64,000 nt of DNA from Butyrivibrio sp. MC2013 (GCF_000424585.1 NZ_AUKE01000014.1:1-64000); one strand, 5' to 3'. Positions 50,693 through 60,073 are shown, counted from the first letter of the stretch. A program made the numbers and translations. Notes: generated by a model not told the origin, from the letters alone.

Positions 50693-51593
50693 GAAAATGC
50701 TAATGCCAAAGAAGGAGACCATAGCAGGATACATGTTTATCCTTCCATTCCTCATAGGATTTTTTGCCTTCTTTGTGCCCATGCTCATAAAATCTGTGAT
50801 CTACAGCTTCAGCAATATGACAGTGGAAAGCGGCGGTTATGTCCTGAGCGGTGCTGCATCTAACGGATTTGAACACTATATCAGAGCTCTTTTTATCGAT
50901 CCGGATTATAACAGGGATCTATTAAAGGCTGTAAAGGACATGTTTTTAAATGTGCCTTTGGTGCTTATATTCAGCTTTTTTGCAGCTAATCTCCTTAATC
51001 AGAAATTCAGGGGAAGAGGGATAGCCAGGAGTATATTTTTCTTTCCTGTGATACTCACATCAGGAATACTGATGAGCATAGAAGCTTCTGACCTTCTCAT
51101 ATCCACGCTGGGGCCGGAAAATGCCTTATCCGCAGATGATGCCAATACTGTATTTAACGTGTCTCGTTTTTTGATCGAATATACAGGACTTCCCACAGCC
51201 CTTGTCATGTATCTCTCAAAGTCTGTGCTGGGGATATATGACATAGTAGTGGCTTCCGGTGTGCAGATCCTCATATTTCTGGCAGGACTCCAGGGTATAT
51301 CACCCAGCCTCTTTGAAGCTTCCAATATGGAAGGGGCTACTGCCTGGGAAAACTTTTGGAAGATCACCTTCCCTATGATCAGCCCGCTAATACTGGTCAA
51401 TTCCATCTATACCATCATAGATTCCTTTACCAGTGCGGGGAACGAGCTTATGACTGTCATAAAGAGGACCATATTTACGGATGTGAAATTTGGCTACGGC
51501 TCCGCCATGGCCTGGATCTACTTCCTGGTGATCGCCGTCCTTATCAGCTCCATAAGCGTAGTCGTAGCACGTAAAGTATTCTACATGGATTAA
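50685..51593 (+). CDS. ABC sugar permease, second pair subunit A
   Basis: 302 residues, six helices, EAA loop EASNMEGATAWENFWKITFP. MalF/UgpA-like. ATG 50685 is eight bases after GAGGG and overlaps the DUF5696 stop. A second importer inside the same operon implies two substrates or two sizes of glucan. Confidence 0.92.
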   Translation: MNKKMLMPKKETIAGYMFILPFLIGFFAFFVPMLIKSVIYSFSNMTVESGGYVLSGAASNGFEHYIRALFIDPDYNRDLLKAVKDMFLNVPLVLIFSFFAANLLNQKFRGRGIARSIFFFPVILTSGILMSIEASDLLISTLGPENALSADDANTVFNVSRFLIEYTGLPTALVMYLSKSVLGIYDIVVASGVQILIFLAGLQGISPSLFEASNMEGATAWENFWKITFPMISPLILVNSIYTIIDSFTSAGNELMTVIKRTIFTDVKFGYGSAMAWIYFLVIAVLISSISVVVARKVFYMD

Positions 51594-51607
51594 GAAGGTG
51601 CATGGTT

Positions 51608-52570
51608 ATGAATAAATACAAAGTAAGAATCAGGCTGACACTGCCTGCTATGTCGCGTTTACTCTGGTCAATCGTGAGAGCGGTCATAGTTTTTGGGATA
51701 TGCTTTGTGATCTTATATCCGCTATATCTCAAATTATCCGTTTCCTTTATGGATGAAAAAGACCTATATGATGCGACGGTACATTACGTTCCCAAAAACT
51801 TTACCCTGGATAATTACAAGAGGGTATTAGCTGGCCTTGAATATGGCAGAGCCTTTATAAATACTCTTGCGCTCTCTGCGCTGGTATCAGGCCTGCAGCT
51901 GTTTGCCTGCATGCTCACAGCATACGGTTTTGCAAGGTTTTACTTCCCTGGCAAAAATCTCTTGTTTGCATGCGTGATCTTCACCTTGATAGTACCGCCT
52001 CAGATAGTGATGCTGCCTATGTTCATGAATTTCAGATTCTTTGATCTCTTTGGTCTGTTTAAGAGGGCTATGGGACACAGTCTGAATCTCATAGACACTC
52101 CCTGGCCCCTGATCATACAGGCTATGACCTGCATGGGCTTTAAGAACGGGCTCTATATCTACATGCTGCGGCAGTATTTCAAGGGCCTGCCAAAAGAGCT
52201 GGAAGAGGCTGCCTTTGTGGATGGCTGCGGAAGATTTCGCACCTTTATCCAGATCATGCTCCCCAGCAGCGTGCCTATGATGGTCACAGTCTTCCTGTTT
52301 GGATTTGTATGGCAGTGGACCGACTCTTTCTACGTGGGTATGTATCTGCCAAAGGCCTGCCTCTTCTCCAATCAGCTCAGCTCCCTGGCTCAGGTCATGG
52401 CAAGGCAGTACCAGAATATGAGCGGCAGCATGAATTTCGTCAGTCCCGGCTTTGCATCAATGGTCAATAATACCGGTTCTATACTCATCATGCTTCCTCT
52501 TATCATATTGTATCTCTTTTGCCAGAGCTACTTCGTAGAGGGAATCGAACGCTCCGGCATCGTGGGATGA
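51608..52570 (+). CDS. ABC sugar permease, second pair subunit B
   Basis: 320 residues, MalG-like, EAA loop EAAFVDGCGRFRTFIQIMLP. ATG 51608 has AAGGTG seven bases upstream; ATG 51602 is an alternative. It probably works with the 50685 permease and the binding protein at 53548. Confidence 0.92.
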   Translation: MNKYKVRIRLTLPAMSRLLWSIVRAVIVFGICFVILYPLYLKLSVSFMDEKDLYDATVHYVPKNFTLDNYKRVLAGLEYGRAFINTLALSALVSGLQLFACMLTAYGFARFYFPGKNLLFACVIFTLIVPPQIVMLPMFMNFRFFDLFGLFKRAMGHSLNLIDTPWPLIIQAMTCMGFKNGLYIYMLRQYFKGLPKELEEAAFVDGCGRFRTFIQIMLPSSVPMMVTVFLFGFVWQWTDSFYVGMYLPKACLFSNQLSSLAQVMARQYQNMSGSMNFVSPGFASMVNNTGSILIMLPLIILYLFCQSYFVEGIERSGIVG

Positions 52571-52584
52571 GTTGAGGCGCTCCC

Positions 52585-52606
52585 TCCCTGGGCAGCGCAG
52601 CAGGGA
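52585..52606 (+). terminator. Hairpin between permease and GH16 genes
   Basis: TCCCTG and CAGGGA around a ten-base loop, without a T tract. More likely an mRNA processing or stability stem than a full terminator. Confidence 0.35.
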
Positions 52607-52647
52607 AGTGATGGCAGTTTATCGGTAACTATATAACGGGAGGGATT

Positions 52648-53493
52648 ATGAAAAAGAGAGTAACAATTGTGGGAACAGCAATGCTATGTACCCTTTTCTT
52701 GGGGGCATGTGCAGGTATAAAGGAGAATGAAGTGGAAAACGAGATCAAATACGATTACGAAAACCTGAATTATGAGCTGGTATGGTCTGATGAGTTTGAT
52801 TATGAAGGCAGGCCTGATCCTGAGAAATGGGGATATGAGACCGGCTATGTCAGAAATGATGAGCTCCAGTACTACACAGAGGGAGACAATGTCAAAGTCG
52901 AAGACGGTGTTATGAAGATAGAGCTCAGAAAGGAAGAAGATGGCAAAATCACCTCTGCAAGTGTCATGAGTCAGTACAAGGGCGACTGGAAGTATTGCAA
53001 GGTAGAGGTATCTGCAAAGCTTCCTCTGGGTCTTGGTACATGGCCTGCCATATGGATGATGCCCACTGATTCTGTATATGGCGAGTGGCCAAAGTCCGGA
53101 GAAATAGACATTTGTGAACATGTAGGCTGTGATCCCGGTGTGGTAGTGAGCACAGTACATACAGGCAAATACTGCGGAGACAGCAAAAAGAGTAATTGTA
53201 TCAGGAAAAAGGATGTGAGCGAGGAGTTTCATCTTTACGGCCTGGAGTGGCTTCCTGACAAGATGATCTTTACAGTGGATGGCAAGGAAGTCCTTACATT
53301 TGACCCTCTGAAATATAATGACGGACTTACAAGCGATATATGGCCCTTTGATCAGCGCTTTTATCTCATACTGAATCTGGCATACGGGGGAAGCTGGGGC
53401 GGTATGAACGGAGTGGACGATTCATATTTTCCGGCTGAATATCAGATTGAATATGTTCGGGTATATCAGAGCCCGGAACTTCAAAAAAGATAA
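52648..53493 (+). CDS. GH16 beta-glucanase lipoprotein
   Basis: 281 residues. Lipobox FLGAC (Cys21), then a single GH16 jelly-roll: LVWSDEFDYEGRPDPEKWGYE, WPAIWMMP, and catalytic EIDICE (E152 nucleophile, D154, E157 acid/base) followed by HVG, the laminarinase/lichenase-type signature. It should cut beta-1,3- or mixed beta-1,3/1,4-glucan at the cell surface. GGGAGG supports ATG 52648. Short linker, no CBM. It is the extracellular depolymerase for the importers on either side. Confidence 0.94.
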   Translation: MKKRVTIVGTAMLCTLFLGACAGIKENEVENEIKYDYENLNYELVWSDEFDYEGRPDPEKWGYETGYVRNDELQYYTEGDNVKVEDGVMKIELRKEEDGKITSASVMSQYKGDWKYCKVEVSAKLPLGLGTWPAIWMMPTDSVYGEWPKSGEIDICEHVGCDPGVVVSTVHTGKYCGDSKKSNCIRKKDVSEEFHLYGLEWLPDKMIFTVDGKEVLTFDPLKYNDGLTSDIWPFDQRFYLILNLAYGGSWGGMNGVDDSYFPAEYQIEYVRVYQSPELQKR

Positions 53494-53547
53494 TGAAAAA
53501 GTAGGGTTTTCATTATAAATCACACAAAAGAGAAAGGAAAAGAAGGT

Positions 53548-55047
53548 ATGAAGAAGAAAATCGTGGCACTGGTGTTGTCCACCGCGCTAACGGCTTGTGC
53601 TGTGGCTTGCGGGGGCGAGGCAAAAAAGGATGAAGCAGCAAATTCAGGGGAGGAGTCGCTTGCTGCTAATGAAGCTATAGAAGAAGAGTCTTCTGAAACT
53701 CCTCAGGCTTCAGAACCGGAAGAGGAAGAAGAGACGGAAGAGACCTATGACTTTGGGGGAAGGGTTGTAAGGATCGGTTCGTATTATGACATGACTCCCG
53801 ATCCCTCTCAGAATGAGTTTTCAAGAGCTTACTCAGAGAGGATCAAATATGTAGAGGACAACTATAACTGCAAGATCGAGTTTGTAAATCTTGGAGAGGA
53901 TTACGAGAAGGCCTATATCACTTCTGTACTGTCAGGTACTCCTGTGTGTGATGCGGGATATATCCTGACCTACAGGCTCCTTCCTTCTCTTATAGAGGGA
54001 GGTATTGCATATCCTATAAGTGATCTGGGCGTGATAGATTTTACAGAACCTCAGTATTCCCAGCCTGTAACAGAGGCTTGCACATACAAGGGCAAGGTAT
54101 ATGCTCTGGCTCAGACAAGTGCAGAATGCCGTTACGGCATCTTCTATAACAAGACTCTCTTTGAAAGGTACAATCTTCCTGACCTTTATGAGCTTTATAC
54201 CAAGGGTGAATGGAATTGGGACAAGTTCAAGGAGATAGCCCTGGCAGGCAATCAGGATCTGGACGGAGATGGCGAATATGATATCCACGGTTTCAATGAG
54301 AGACTGAGTCTGGCATGGAACTATATGGCTTCCAATAATGCAGATGCTGTTAAGAGCACAGATGCAGGTATTGAGCTGGCTCTTGAGACTCCTGAAGCTA
54401 TGCAGGCTCTTGAAGCCTATGCTGATTTTATGCAGAATGTGCCTCACCTTAGCGGCTGGCTGGGCGACTGGCAGAGCCAGATCTGGGACTTTAGAGATGG
54501 CAATTCCTGCATGTGTCTCGAAGAGTGGTGGATCGCTCCCGAGTATCTGGATGAAATGGAAGATGATTGGAGCTTTGTTCCCTTCCCTATTGGACCAAAC
54601 GGCAGCGAATATGTTTCCTATGGTAAAGAATCATCACCCCTTATGATTCTCAACGGAATAGAAAAGCCTGAAGAAGTGGCACAGATCATAGACCTGATCT
54701 ATCAGAGCTTCGAAGATGAAGAAGATTGGAATGATGCTATCGAAGCAAAGTTTGAAGCAGATGCAGATGATGCAGGTGCTGTAGAAGTAGTAATGGATCT
54801 GAAGGATAAGATACAGATCTCACCTATCCTTGGCTTTTCAGAGCTGGATTCTATGGTAAATGAGATGCTGACCACTATTGAATATGGTGAAAATACACCT
54901 GCCAATGCGCTTGAGAGCTACAGATCATCTCTTGAGGCTGCGGTAGAAGATATTAAGACCCATGATTATTCCAATGATCTTCAGGAAGAGATATCTGAAG
55001 AGGAGGCTGCGGAATCTGAAGAGGATACATCAGAGTCCGATGACTGA
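53548..55047 (+). CDS. ABC solute-binding lipoprotein, second importer
   Basis: 499 residues. Lipobox AVAC near residue 21, an acidic linker to about residue 70, then a family 1 sugar-binding fold (FGGRVVRIGSYYDM, ECRYGIFYNKTLFERYNLPD, WNWDKFKEIA). Last 20 residues are again very acidic. It likely feeds the second permease pair with glucan fragments. RBS GAAAGGAAAAGAAGG precedes ATG 53548. A terminator at 55095 follows, so binding protein should exceed downstream GH3 expression. Confidence 0.9.
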   Translation: MKKKIVALVLSTALTACAVACGGEAKKDEAANSGEESLAANEAIEEESSETPQASEPEEEEETEETYDFGGRVVRIGSYYDMTPDPSQNEFSRAYSERIKYVEDNYNCKIEFVNLGEDYEKAYITSVLSGTPVCDAGYILTYRLLPSLIEGGIAYPISDLGVIDFTEPQYSQPVTEACTYKGKVYALAQTSAECRYGIFYNKTLFERYNLPDLYELYTKGEWNWDKFKEIALAGNQDLDGDGEYDIHGFNERLSLAWNYMASNNADAVKSTDAGIELALETPEAMQALEAYADFMQNVPHLSGWLGDWQSQIWDFRDGNSCMCLEEWWIAPEYLDEMEDDWSFVPFPIGPNGSEYVSYGKESSPLMILNGIEKPEEVAQIIDLIYQSFEDEEDWNDAIEAKFEADADDAGAVEVVMDLKDKIQISPILGFSELDSMVNEMLTTIEYGENTPANALESYRSSLEAAVEDIKTHDYSNDLQEEISEEEAAESEEDTSESDD

Positions 55048-55094
55048 GAGTAAGCTGTTGTAATGACATAAATTACACTAAAGGGCTTATAAGT

Positions 55095-55128
55095 GGAGGG
55101 GATGGTATTTCCAGCCCCTCCGTATTTT
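55095..55128 (+). terminator. Intrinsic terminator between binding protein and GH3
   Basis: GGAGGGG (55095-55101) pairs with CCCCTCC (55115-55121) and is followed by GTATTTTTG. Probably partial, giving more binding protein than GH3. Confidence 0.8.
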
Positions 55129-55141
55129 TGAAACGAGGACG

Positions 55142-57376
55142 GTGCAAAAGCAAATGATAGAGGCAAAGCTCAAAGAACTAATAGAAGATATGTCGGTGGA
55201 GGAAAAAGTCGGGCAGCTCGTGATGCTGGAAGGCTCCTATTTTGAAAAAGATGCTCTGGTGACGGGGAATATCAATGAAAATAACTGCGATACAGAATCG
55301 TTAAAAGCCTTTGCCGGCAGTACTATTGGGATATCCGGAGCGGAAACGGTTCGCTCCATCCAGAAAAAGCAAATGGAAGATCAGCCTCATCACATCCCCA
55401 TGCTATTTATGCTGGATGTGATACATGGCTATCGCACCGTTTTTACCTGTCCTTTGGGACAAGGTGCATCCTTTGATCCTGAAATGTCCCGGAAATGTGC
55501 AGAGATTGCTGCCAGAGAGGCCGCTGCGTCCGGGATACACATTGTCTTTTCTCCCATGGCTGACCTGGTAAGGGATTCCAGGTGGGGAAGAGTCATGGAA
55601 TCTACAGGCGAAGATGTATATCTAAACGGCAGGATGGCATCTGCCATGGTAAAGGGTTATCAGGGTGATAATGCAGGCGATCCTCTTAGAGTAGGTGCAT
55701 GTGTAAAGCATTTTGCAGGCTATGGAGCTCCTGTAGCCGGCAGGGAATATTACAATGTGGAGTTGTCTGAGCATACCCTTAGAGAATATTATCTGCCTGC
55801 TTACCAAAAGGCAGTGGAAAGCGGCTGCGAGATGGTAATGAGTGCTTTTAATACCTGGAACGGTATCCCCTGCTCAGGCAACAGATGGCTGATGAAAGAT
55901 GTACTAAGGGACGAGATGGGCTTTGATGGTGTAGTCATATCTGATTGGGGTGCTGTTGCAGAGATGACCATGCACGGCTTTTGTAGGGATAATAGGGAAG
56001 CTGCCGGGGCTGCACTTAAGGCCGGAGTGGATATTGATATGTGCGGCAATGCTTATGCGGAGCATCTTGCAGAGCTTGTGGCTAAAGGGGATATAGACAG
56101 CTCGCTACTGGACGAGGCGGTAATGAGAGTGCTAAGGCTCAAGAATAAGCTGGGGCTTTTTGAGAACCCTTATAAAGATGCGGATATCAGGCTGGAGAGA
56201 GAGATAATACTCTCTAAGGAGCATAGAGAACTGGCCAGGGAAATGGTGAGAAAATCTATAGTTCTATTGAAAAATGATAAATATGATGACGAAAATGTCC
56301 TTCCTTTGAAAAAGGGAAAGCTGGCATTTATCGGACCGTATGTGGATAATGCTGACATGGACAGCTCCTGGGCTGTAAATGGAGATGTCCTTGATCAGAT
56401 CAGTATAAAAAAGGCTGCGCTGGAATTCTGGGATAAAGGTGACCTTCTCTTTGCAGATGGCTGCACAATGCTGGATAATCACACTGTCGGTGCCAGATAC
56501 TACTATGAGGATGAGGCTTTTTGCAGCAAAAATGACTCTTTGTTAAAGCAGGCAGTGGAAGCGGCCAAATGCGCGGATACGCTCGTGTTGTGCCTGGGCG
56601 AACACAGGGCTCAAAGCGGCGAAGCATCCAGCAGGGCCCGGATAAAGCTTCCAAAGGTACAGCTTAATCTCCTTAGGGAACTGGCAAGGAGCGGCAAAAC
56701 GATAATAACGCTTATATTCAGCGGAAGGCCTCTGGAACTTGAAGAGATATTAAAATATTCTCATGCCGTAATGATGGTTTGGCTCCCCGGCACAGAAGGT
56801 GGGCACGGGATAATGGATGTGCTTACAGGTAAGCACAATCCATCAGCCAAGCTCCCCATTAGTATTCCCTACAACGAGGGCCAGCTTCCCATCTCTTATG
56901 ATCAGTATTCAACAGGACGCCCCCGCACAGGCATTCATACGGGGGAATATACCTCGGGCTATATTGATGTGCCCAACGAGCCGCTGCTTCCTTTTGGATA
57001 TGGGCTTAGCTATACAGACTTTAATATATCTAAGGTGAGTCTATCCTCTGATCATATGCTTGAAGATGGTACGATAACTGCCACTGTCAGGATCTCTAAT
57101 CAGGGAGATGTGGAGGGTACAGAGACTCTCCAGTTATACCTGCAGGATGTGGCAGCGAGCAGAGTCCGTCCTATCCTTCAGCTAAAGGGCTTTAAGAAGA
57201 TCAGCCTGAAAGCAGGTGAGGAGAAGCTTGTAAGCTTTTGCATCAGCAAAGAGCAATTATCTTTTATCAGGGCTGATGGCAGCTACGGCTGTGAAGAAGG
57301 GATCTTTAGACTTTGGATAGATAATAGCAGCAAGGTAAAAGAGCCTGTGACCTTTGAGCTTATAAAGAAAGGCTGA
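55142..57376 (+). CDS. GH3 beta-glucosidase, cytosolic
   Basis: 744 residues, domains GH3 N (1-300), GH3 C (about 365-590) and Fn3-like (about 650-730). Nucleophile D268 in VISDWGAV; KHFAGYGA and RE-x-Y-x-x-ELS-x-HTLRE are substrate-binding segments. No signal peptide, so it hydrolyses imported beta-glucan oligosaccharides to glucose. Start appears to be GTG 55142 just after GAGGACG; ATG 55154 is possible. It closes the beta-glucan locus. Confidence 0.93.
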   Translation: MQKQMIEAKLKELIEDMSVEEKVGQLVMLEGSYFEKDALVTGNINENNCDTESLKAFAGSTIGISGAETVRSIQKKQMEDQPHHIPMLFMLDVIHGYRTVFTCPLGQGASFDPEMSRKCAEIAAREAAASGIHIVFSPMADLVRDSRWGRVMESTGEDVYLNGRMASAMVKGYQGDNAGDPLRVGACVKHFAGYGAPVAGREYYNVELSEHTLREYYLPAYQKAVESGCEMVMSAFNTWNGIPCSGNRWLMKDVLRDEMGFDGVVISDWGAVAEMTMHGFCRDNREAAGAALKAGVDIDMCGNAYAEHLAELVAKGDIDSSLLDEAVMRVLRLKNKLGLFENPYKDADIRLEREIILSKEHRELAREMVRKSIVLLKNDKYDDENVLPLKKGKLAFIGPYVDNADMDSSWAVNGDVLDQISIKKAALEFWDKGDLLFADGCTMLDNHTVGARYYYEDEAFCSKNDSLLKQAVEAAKCADTLVLCLGEHRAQSGEASSRARIKLPKVQLNLLRELARSGKTIITLIFSGRPLELEEILKYSHAVMMVWLPGTEGGHGIMDVLTGKHNPSAKLPISIPYNEGQLPISYDQYSTGRPRTGIHTGEYTSGYIDVPNEPLLPFGYGLSYTDFNISKVSLSSDHMLEDGTITATVRISNQGDVEGTETLQLYLQDVAASRVRPILQLKGFKKISLKAGEEKLVSFCISKEQLSFIRADGSYGCEEGIFRLWIDNSSKVKEPVTFELIKKG

Positions 57377-57427
57377 TACATAATTTGCCGCAAGGCTTAA
57401 AAGCTTTTGGCCCTGGCTAATTATGTA
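57377..57427 (+). terminator. Stem-loop after GH3
   Basis: TACATAATT and AATTATGTA flank GCC-GCAA-GGC and AAAAGCTTTT stems. There is no T tract. It lies directly after the GH3 stop and probably shapes the 3' end. Confidence 0.45.
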
Positions 57428-57597
57428 AGTCAAAAGATCCGATATACAGTATGAGATAGGTGTAAAAGTATCCTTTGGCACCTATTCATAGTGTATTTAT
57501 TTGGAGCCTTATCTGTTATTTATCTCATAAGCAGTAATAGGAGGGCTTCACGTCGAAAAGGATTTCGGCGGGCACCATCAACAAGGAGGTGGATTAT

Positions 57598-58479
57598 ATG
57601 AGTTCTATACAAGGTCTATCTGCATATCAGCAGACCGGCAGATCCTGGCAGGCTGGAAGTACAGGCAAGGCAGGAAGCACTGCTGCGTCCTCGAAAGCGG
57701 CAGAAACAGCTTCCAAGACGGCTGTGGAGACAAAGCCCTGGACGCCGCTGGATAGCGCAAGTTCCCTGGTTCCCAGACAAACTGAATATGGTAATACCAT
57801 AGGCGATGTACAGCTGTCTGATAAGGCAAAGTCTTATTATGAACAGCTCAAATCCAAGTATCACAACCTGGAATTCATTGCTGTGAGTGGGGCTGTCAAG
57901 GATCAGGTGCAGAAGAATGCTGCATCCTATGGTAATGCCAATAAGATGGTAGTCCTCATTGATGAGGAAAAGCTGGAGAAAATGGCAACAGATGAAGCCT
58001 TCCGTAAGAAATACGAGGGCATCATAGCCATGTCCTCAGCCAAAATCTCCCAGCTTGGCAAAAGCCTTCAGGGTAGCGGCTCACCTGTCACAAACTTTGG
58101 AATGTCTGTGGGAAGTGACGGAAGAGAGAGCTTCTTTGCCACAGTAGACAAGAGCTTTGAGGCTCAGAACAAGATGGCCGAAAAGCGCGCTGCCAAAAAG
58201 AAGGAAGAAAAGGCTAAAGAGAAAAAGCTGGAAGAGAAGAAAACGGCAGAAAAACGTCTGGAGAAGGCAAAAGAAAAGAAAGCTGGTGAAGCCGGTGAAG
58301 CTGATGATGATACAAAGGCTGAAGGTGTAGCAGAAGAAAGGGAGTACGGCATCATAGAGGCAGGTTCTGTGGATGAGCTTTTGTCCAAGGTACAGACCTA
58401 TTCCTATAACAATTCCATGAACCATGTAATGGCTGATTCTGAGCGTATGCTTGGCGGACATGTGGATTTCAAGGGCTGA
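57598..58479 (+). CDS. DUF6033-family protein
   Basis: 293 residues. An N-terminal Ser/Ala/Gln-rich region, a globular centre (KSYYEQLKSKYHNLEFIAVS, NKMVVLIDEEKLEKMATDEAFRKKYE, VTNFGMSVGSDGRESFFATV), then a Lys/Glu/Ala-rich coiled coil (about 195-235) and a C-terminal ADSERMLGGHVDFKG. I recall this pattern as DUF6033, common in Lachnospiraceae and of unknown role. No signal peptide. AAGGAGGT seven bases before ATG 57598 is near perfect, implying high expression. It forms a pair with the coiled-coil gene 37 bases downstream. Confidence 0.78.
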   Translation: MSSIQGLSAYQQTGRSWQAGSTGKAGSTAASSKAAETASKTAVETKPWTPLDSASSLVPRQTEYGNTIGDVQLSDKAKSYYEQLKSKYHNLEFIAVSGAVKDQVQKNAASYGNANKMVVLIDEEKLEKMATDEAFRKKYEGIIAMSSAKISQLGKSLQGSGSPVTNFGMSVGSDGRESFFATVDKSFEAQNKMAEKRAAKKKEEKAKEKKLEEKKTAEKRLEKAKEKKAGEAGEADDDTKAEGVAEEREYGIIEAGSVDELLSKVQTYSYNNSMNHVMADSERMLGGHVDFKG

Positions 58480-58516
58480 GCTTTATGAGCTCTTTATCAG
58501 AGCAGGGAGAATTTAG

Positions 58517-59641
58517 ATGAATATCTCTTTTAATAATCTAAATTCATATATACCCTATAACGGGAATAATAATATCCCGGGCTCTTTAAATGCCCGGGAC
58601 AGCTCTCTGCGGCAATTTCTGCCTGCAGCAAGAGGTGAAAATGCGGATAAGCAAAATGCCTTTAGCTCCATCACAGACAGAATAAAGAATGATAAGGAAA
58701 AAAACTCCAGGCAGATGAGAAATCTCATCAGGGATATTAAGAAAAGCCCTGCGGAACAGGCTAATCCCTATTCTGCCACTATAAAGGACAAAGAAAACGG
58801 CTTCCTGCAGCTATCTGGTGCTCCCGAAGCAGAAAATGAAGATGAAAATGATGAGCCCGTAAAATACAGCAGCAGGGAAGTAGAGAGTAAGATCCAGAGA
58901 GCCAAATCTTCTACCAGCGCAGGTCTTGCAGTGATAGCAGCAAAGCGTAAGGTAAGTGAAGTGAAGCGGCAGATGGCAAGAGGCGATGGCGACCCGGAAG
59001 AACTGCAGATGGCTCTGAATCATGCAAAGGGCATGGAGAGAGTAGCAAAGAAAAAGAAGCATCATCTGGAACTGGAAGAGCTGGTTGAGAATACAGGAAA
59101 GAGAGATGAGAAGCTCAGGGGGGAAGAACAGACAGCCTCTCAGCTGGAAAACATGGTGATCTCCGCTTGTGAAGATAAGCTTGCCAAAGCTGAAGAAGAA
59201 CTGGCTGCTGAGCAGGAAGAAATGATATCTGCAGCCATTGAAGAGATGAAAGAGCAGGGCGAAGAGATCACGAAGGAAGCTCTGGCAGATTTGAATGATA
59301 TGGTCTCTGAAATGACTAAAGAGACTATGGATGAGCTGGAAGAAAATATGGAGATCCTGGAGCTCATGGAAGTGGTAGATCCCCACATGAGTAAGGAAGA
59401 CCTGGAAGATTTAAAGAGAAAGCATAGAGCCTCTGAAGAAAAAGAAATGGTAAAGCTTGATATGGACTATCTAAAGGCTATAACCAAGCATGAGCTTGAA
59501 AAAGCAGCAGAGGGCAGATCTCCTGCGAGCGGCAGCGGCACTCATCCCATGCCCGCTATGCCTTTTGGCTCATTTACCGGTGCAGTCGCAAGCTCCGGTT
59601 TTTCAGCAGGCAGCGGTGGCGCCGTGGATGTACAGGTATGA
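58517..59641 (+). CDS. Coiled-coil protein, partner of DUF6033
   Basis: 374 residues. Asn-rich N-terminus, then long predicted coiled coil between about residues 120 and 330, rich in Glu, Lys and Ala with several Met. A Gly/Ser/Ala-rich tail (SGSGTHPMPAMPFGSFTGA) ends in AVDVQV. No family recognised. The absence of a signal peptide, the partner gene and the design (coiled coil plus flexible ends) suggest a cytoplasmic scaffold or exported structural protein. A 55-bp repeat array begins at the first base after its stop codon. Confidence 0.65.
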   Translation: MNISFNNLNSYIPYNGNNNIPGSLNARDSSLRQFLPAARGENADKQNAFSSITDRIKNDKEKNSRQMRNLIRDIKKSPAEQANPYSATIKDKENGFLQLSGAPEAENEDENDEPVKYSSREVESKIQRAKSSTSAGLAVIAAKRKVSEVKRQMARGDGDPEELQMALNHAKGMERVAKKKKHHLELEELVENTGKRDEKLRGEEQTASQLENMVISACEDKLAKAEEELAAEQEEMISAAIEEMKEQGEEITKEALADLNDMVSEMTKETMDELEENMEILELMEVVDPHMSKEDLEDLKRKHRASEEKEMVKLDMDYLKAITKHELEKAAEGRSPASGSGTHPMPAMPFGSFTGAVASSGFSAGSGGAVDVQV

Positions 59642-59769
59642 ATGACATAGAAGTGCATCCATGCACTTCTGAGCATGTCAGAATACATCCGTGTATATGA
59701 CATAGAAGTGCATCCATGCACTTCTGAGCATGTCAGAATACATCCGTGTATATGACATAAAAGTGCATA
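59642..59769. repeat. 55-bp tandem repeat array, copies C1-C3
   Basis: Two identical 55-base units (59642-59696, 59697-59751) and a partial third (59752-59769). Each has hairpin 1, AGAAGTGCAT-CC-ATGCACTTCT with outer GACAT/ATGTC, and hairpin 2, ATACA-TCCG-TGTAT. Copies at 525-561 and 22954-23008 belong to the same family. Not CRISPR: no spacers. Confidence 0.95.
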
Positions 59770-59872
59770 CGCTTGCCTCAGCGCCTGCGTCACTTATTCC
59801 TTTTGCAACAGCCTCAGCCATTGCCTGAGTATTACCACTTCCGGTCCAGTAAACAACCTTGATATTTTTCAT
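59678..59872 (-). pseudogene. Flavodoxin, truncated by the repeat array
   Basis: The leftward frame starts at ATG 59872 behind AAAGGAT and encodes MKNIKVVYWTGSGNTQAMAE then AVAKGISDAGAEAS: a flavodoxin FMN phosphate loop (TGSGNT) and first helix. After about 34 residues the sequence becomes the 55-bp repeat read backwards and soon stops at 59678. Flavodoxins are about 140 residues, so some three quarters are gone. A short product would not bind FMN. The missing part is not elsewhere in the window. Confidence 0.9.
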
Positions 59873-59917
59873 GCTTTTATATCCTTTCTGAAAATTAATA
59901 TTAGCTGAATTTAACTC

Positions 59918-59946
59918 TTGAAACAGATGTTAGCTTATGCTAACAT
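59918..59946 (+). promoter_or_regulatory. Promoter and operator of the Fur-like gene
   Basis: TTGAAA (59918-59923), 17 bases, TAACAT (59941-59946). A perfect palindrome, ATGTTAGC-TTAT-GCTAACAT (59927-59946), covers the spacer and -10. The TTAGC...GCTAA core resembles metal-regulator boxes of the DtxR type. Binding would block the promoter. It may also control the leftward flavodoxin start. Confidence 0.65.
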
Positions 59947-60001
59947 TGTGATCAATAAACGGTGATGATAACTTTTATCACGCACTGGAAGACTGCAGGA
60001 T

Positions 60002-60030
60002 GACCCGTTTGGAGACGGGTATCTTTTTTA
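60002..60030 (+). terminator. Terminator-like hairpin in the leader of the Fur-like gene
   Basis: ACCCGT/ACGGGT (60003-60020) followed by ATCTTTTTT, between the promoter at 59918 and ATG 60074. Either an attenuator or the end of an RNA from upstream. Confidence 0.6.
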
Positions 60031-60073
60031 ACCGGCAGTTAGATAAGACTAATACATTAAAAGGGAGGACTAG

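Noticed and set aside
41225-57376. ATPase subunit for the importers
   Set aside because: No Walker A or ABC signature is present in any gene of the locus; a shared ATPase encoded elsewhere is more likely.
59642-59769. CRISPR-like direct repeats
   Set aside because: Units are contiguous with no variable spacers and carry two hairpins each; no cas genes are nearby.
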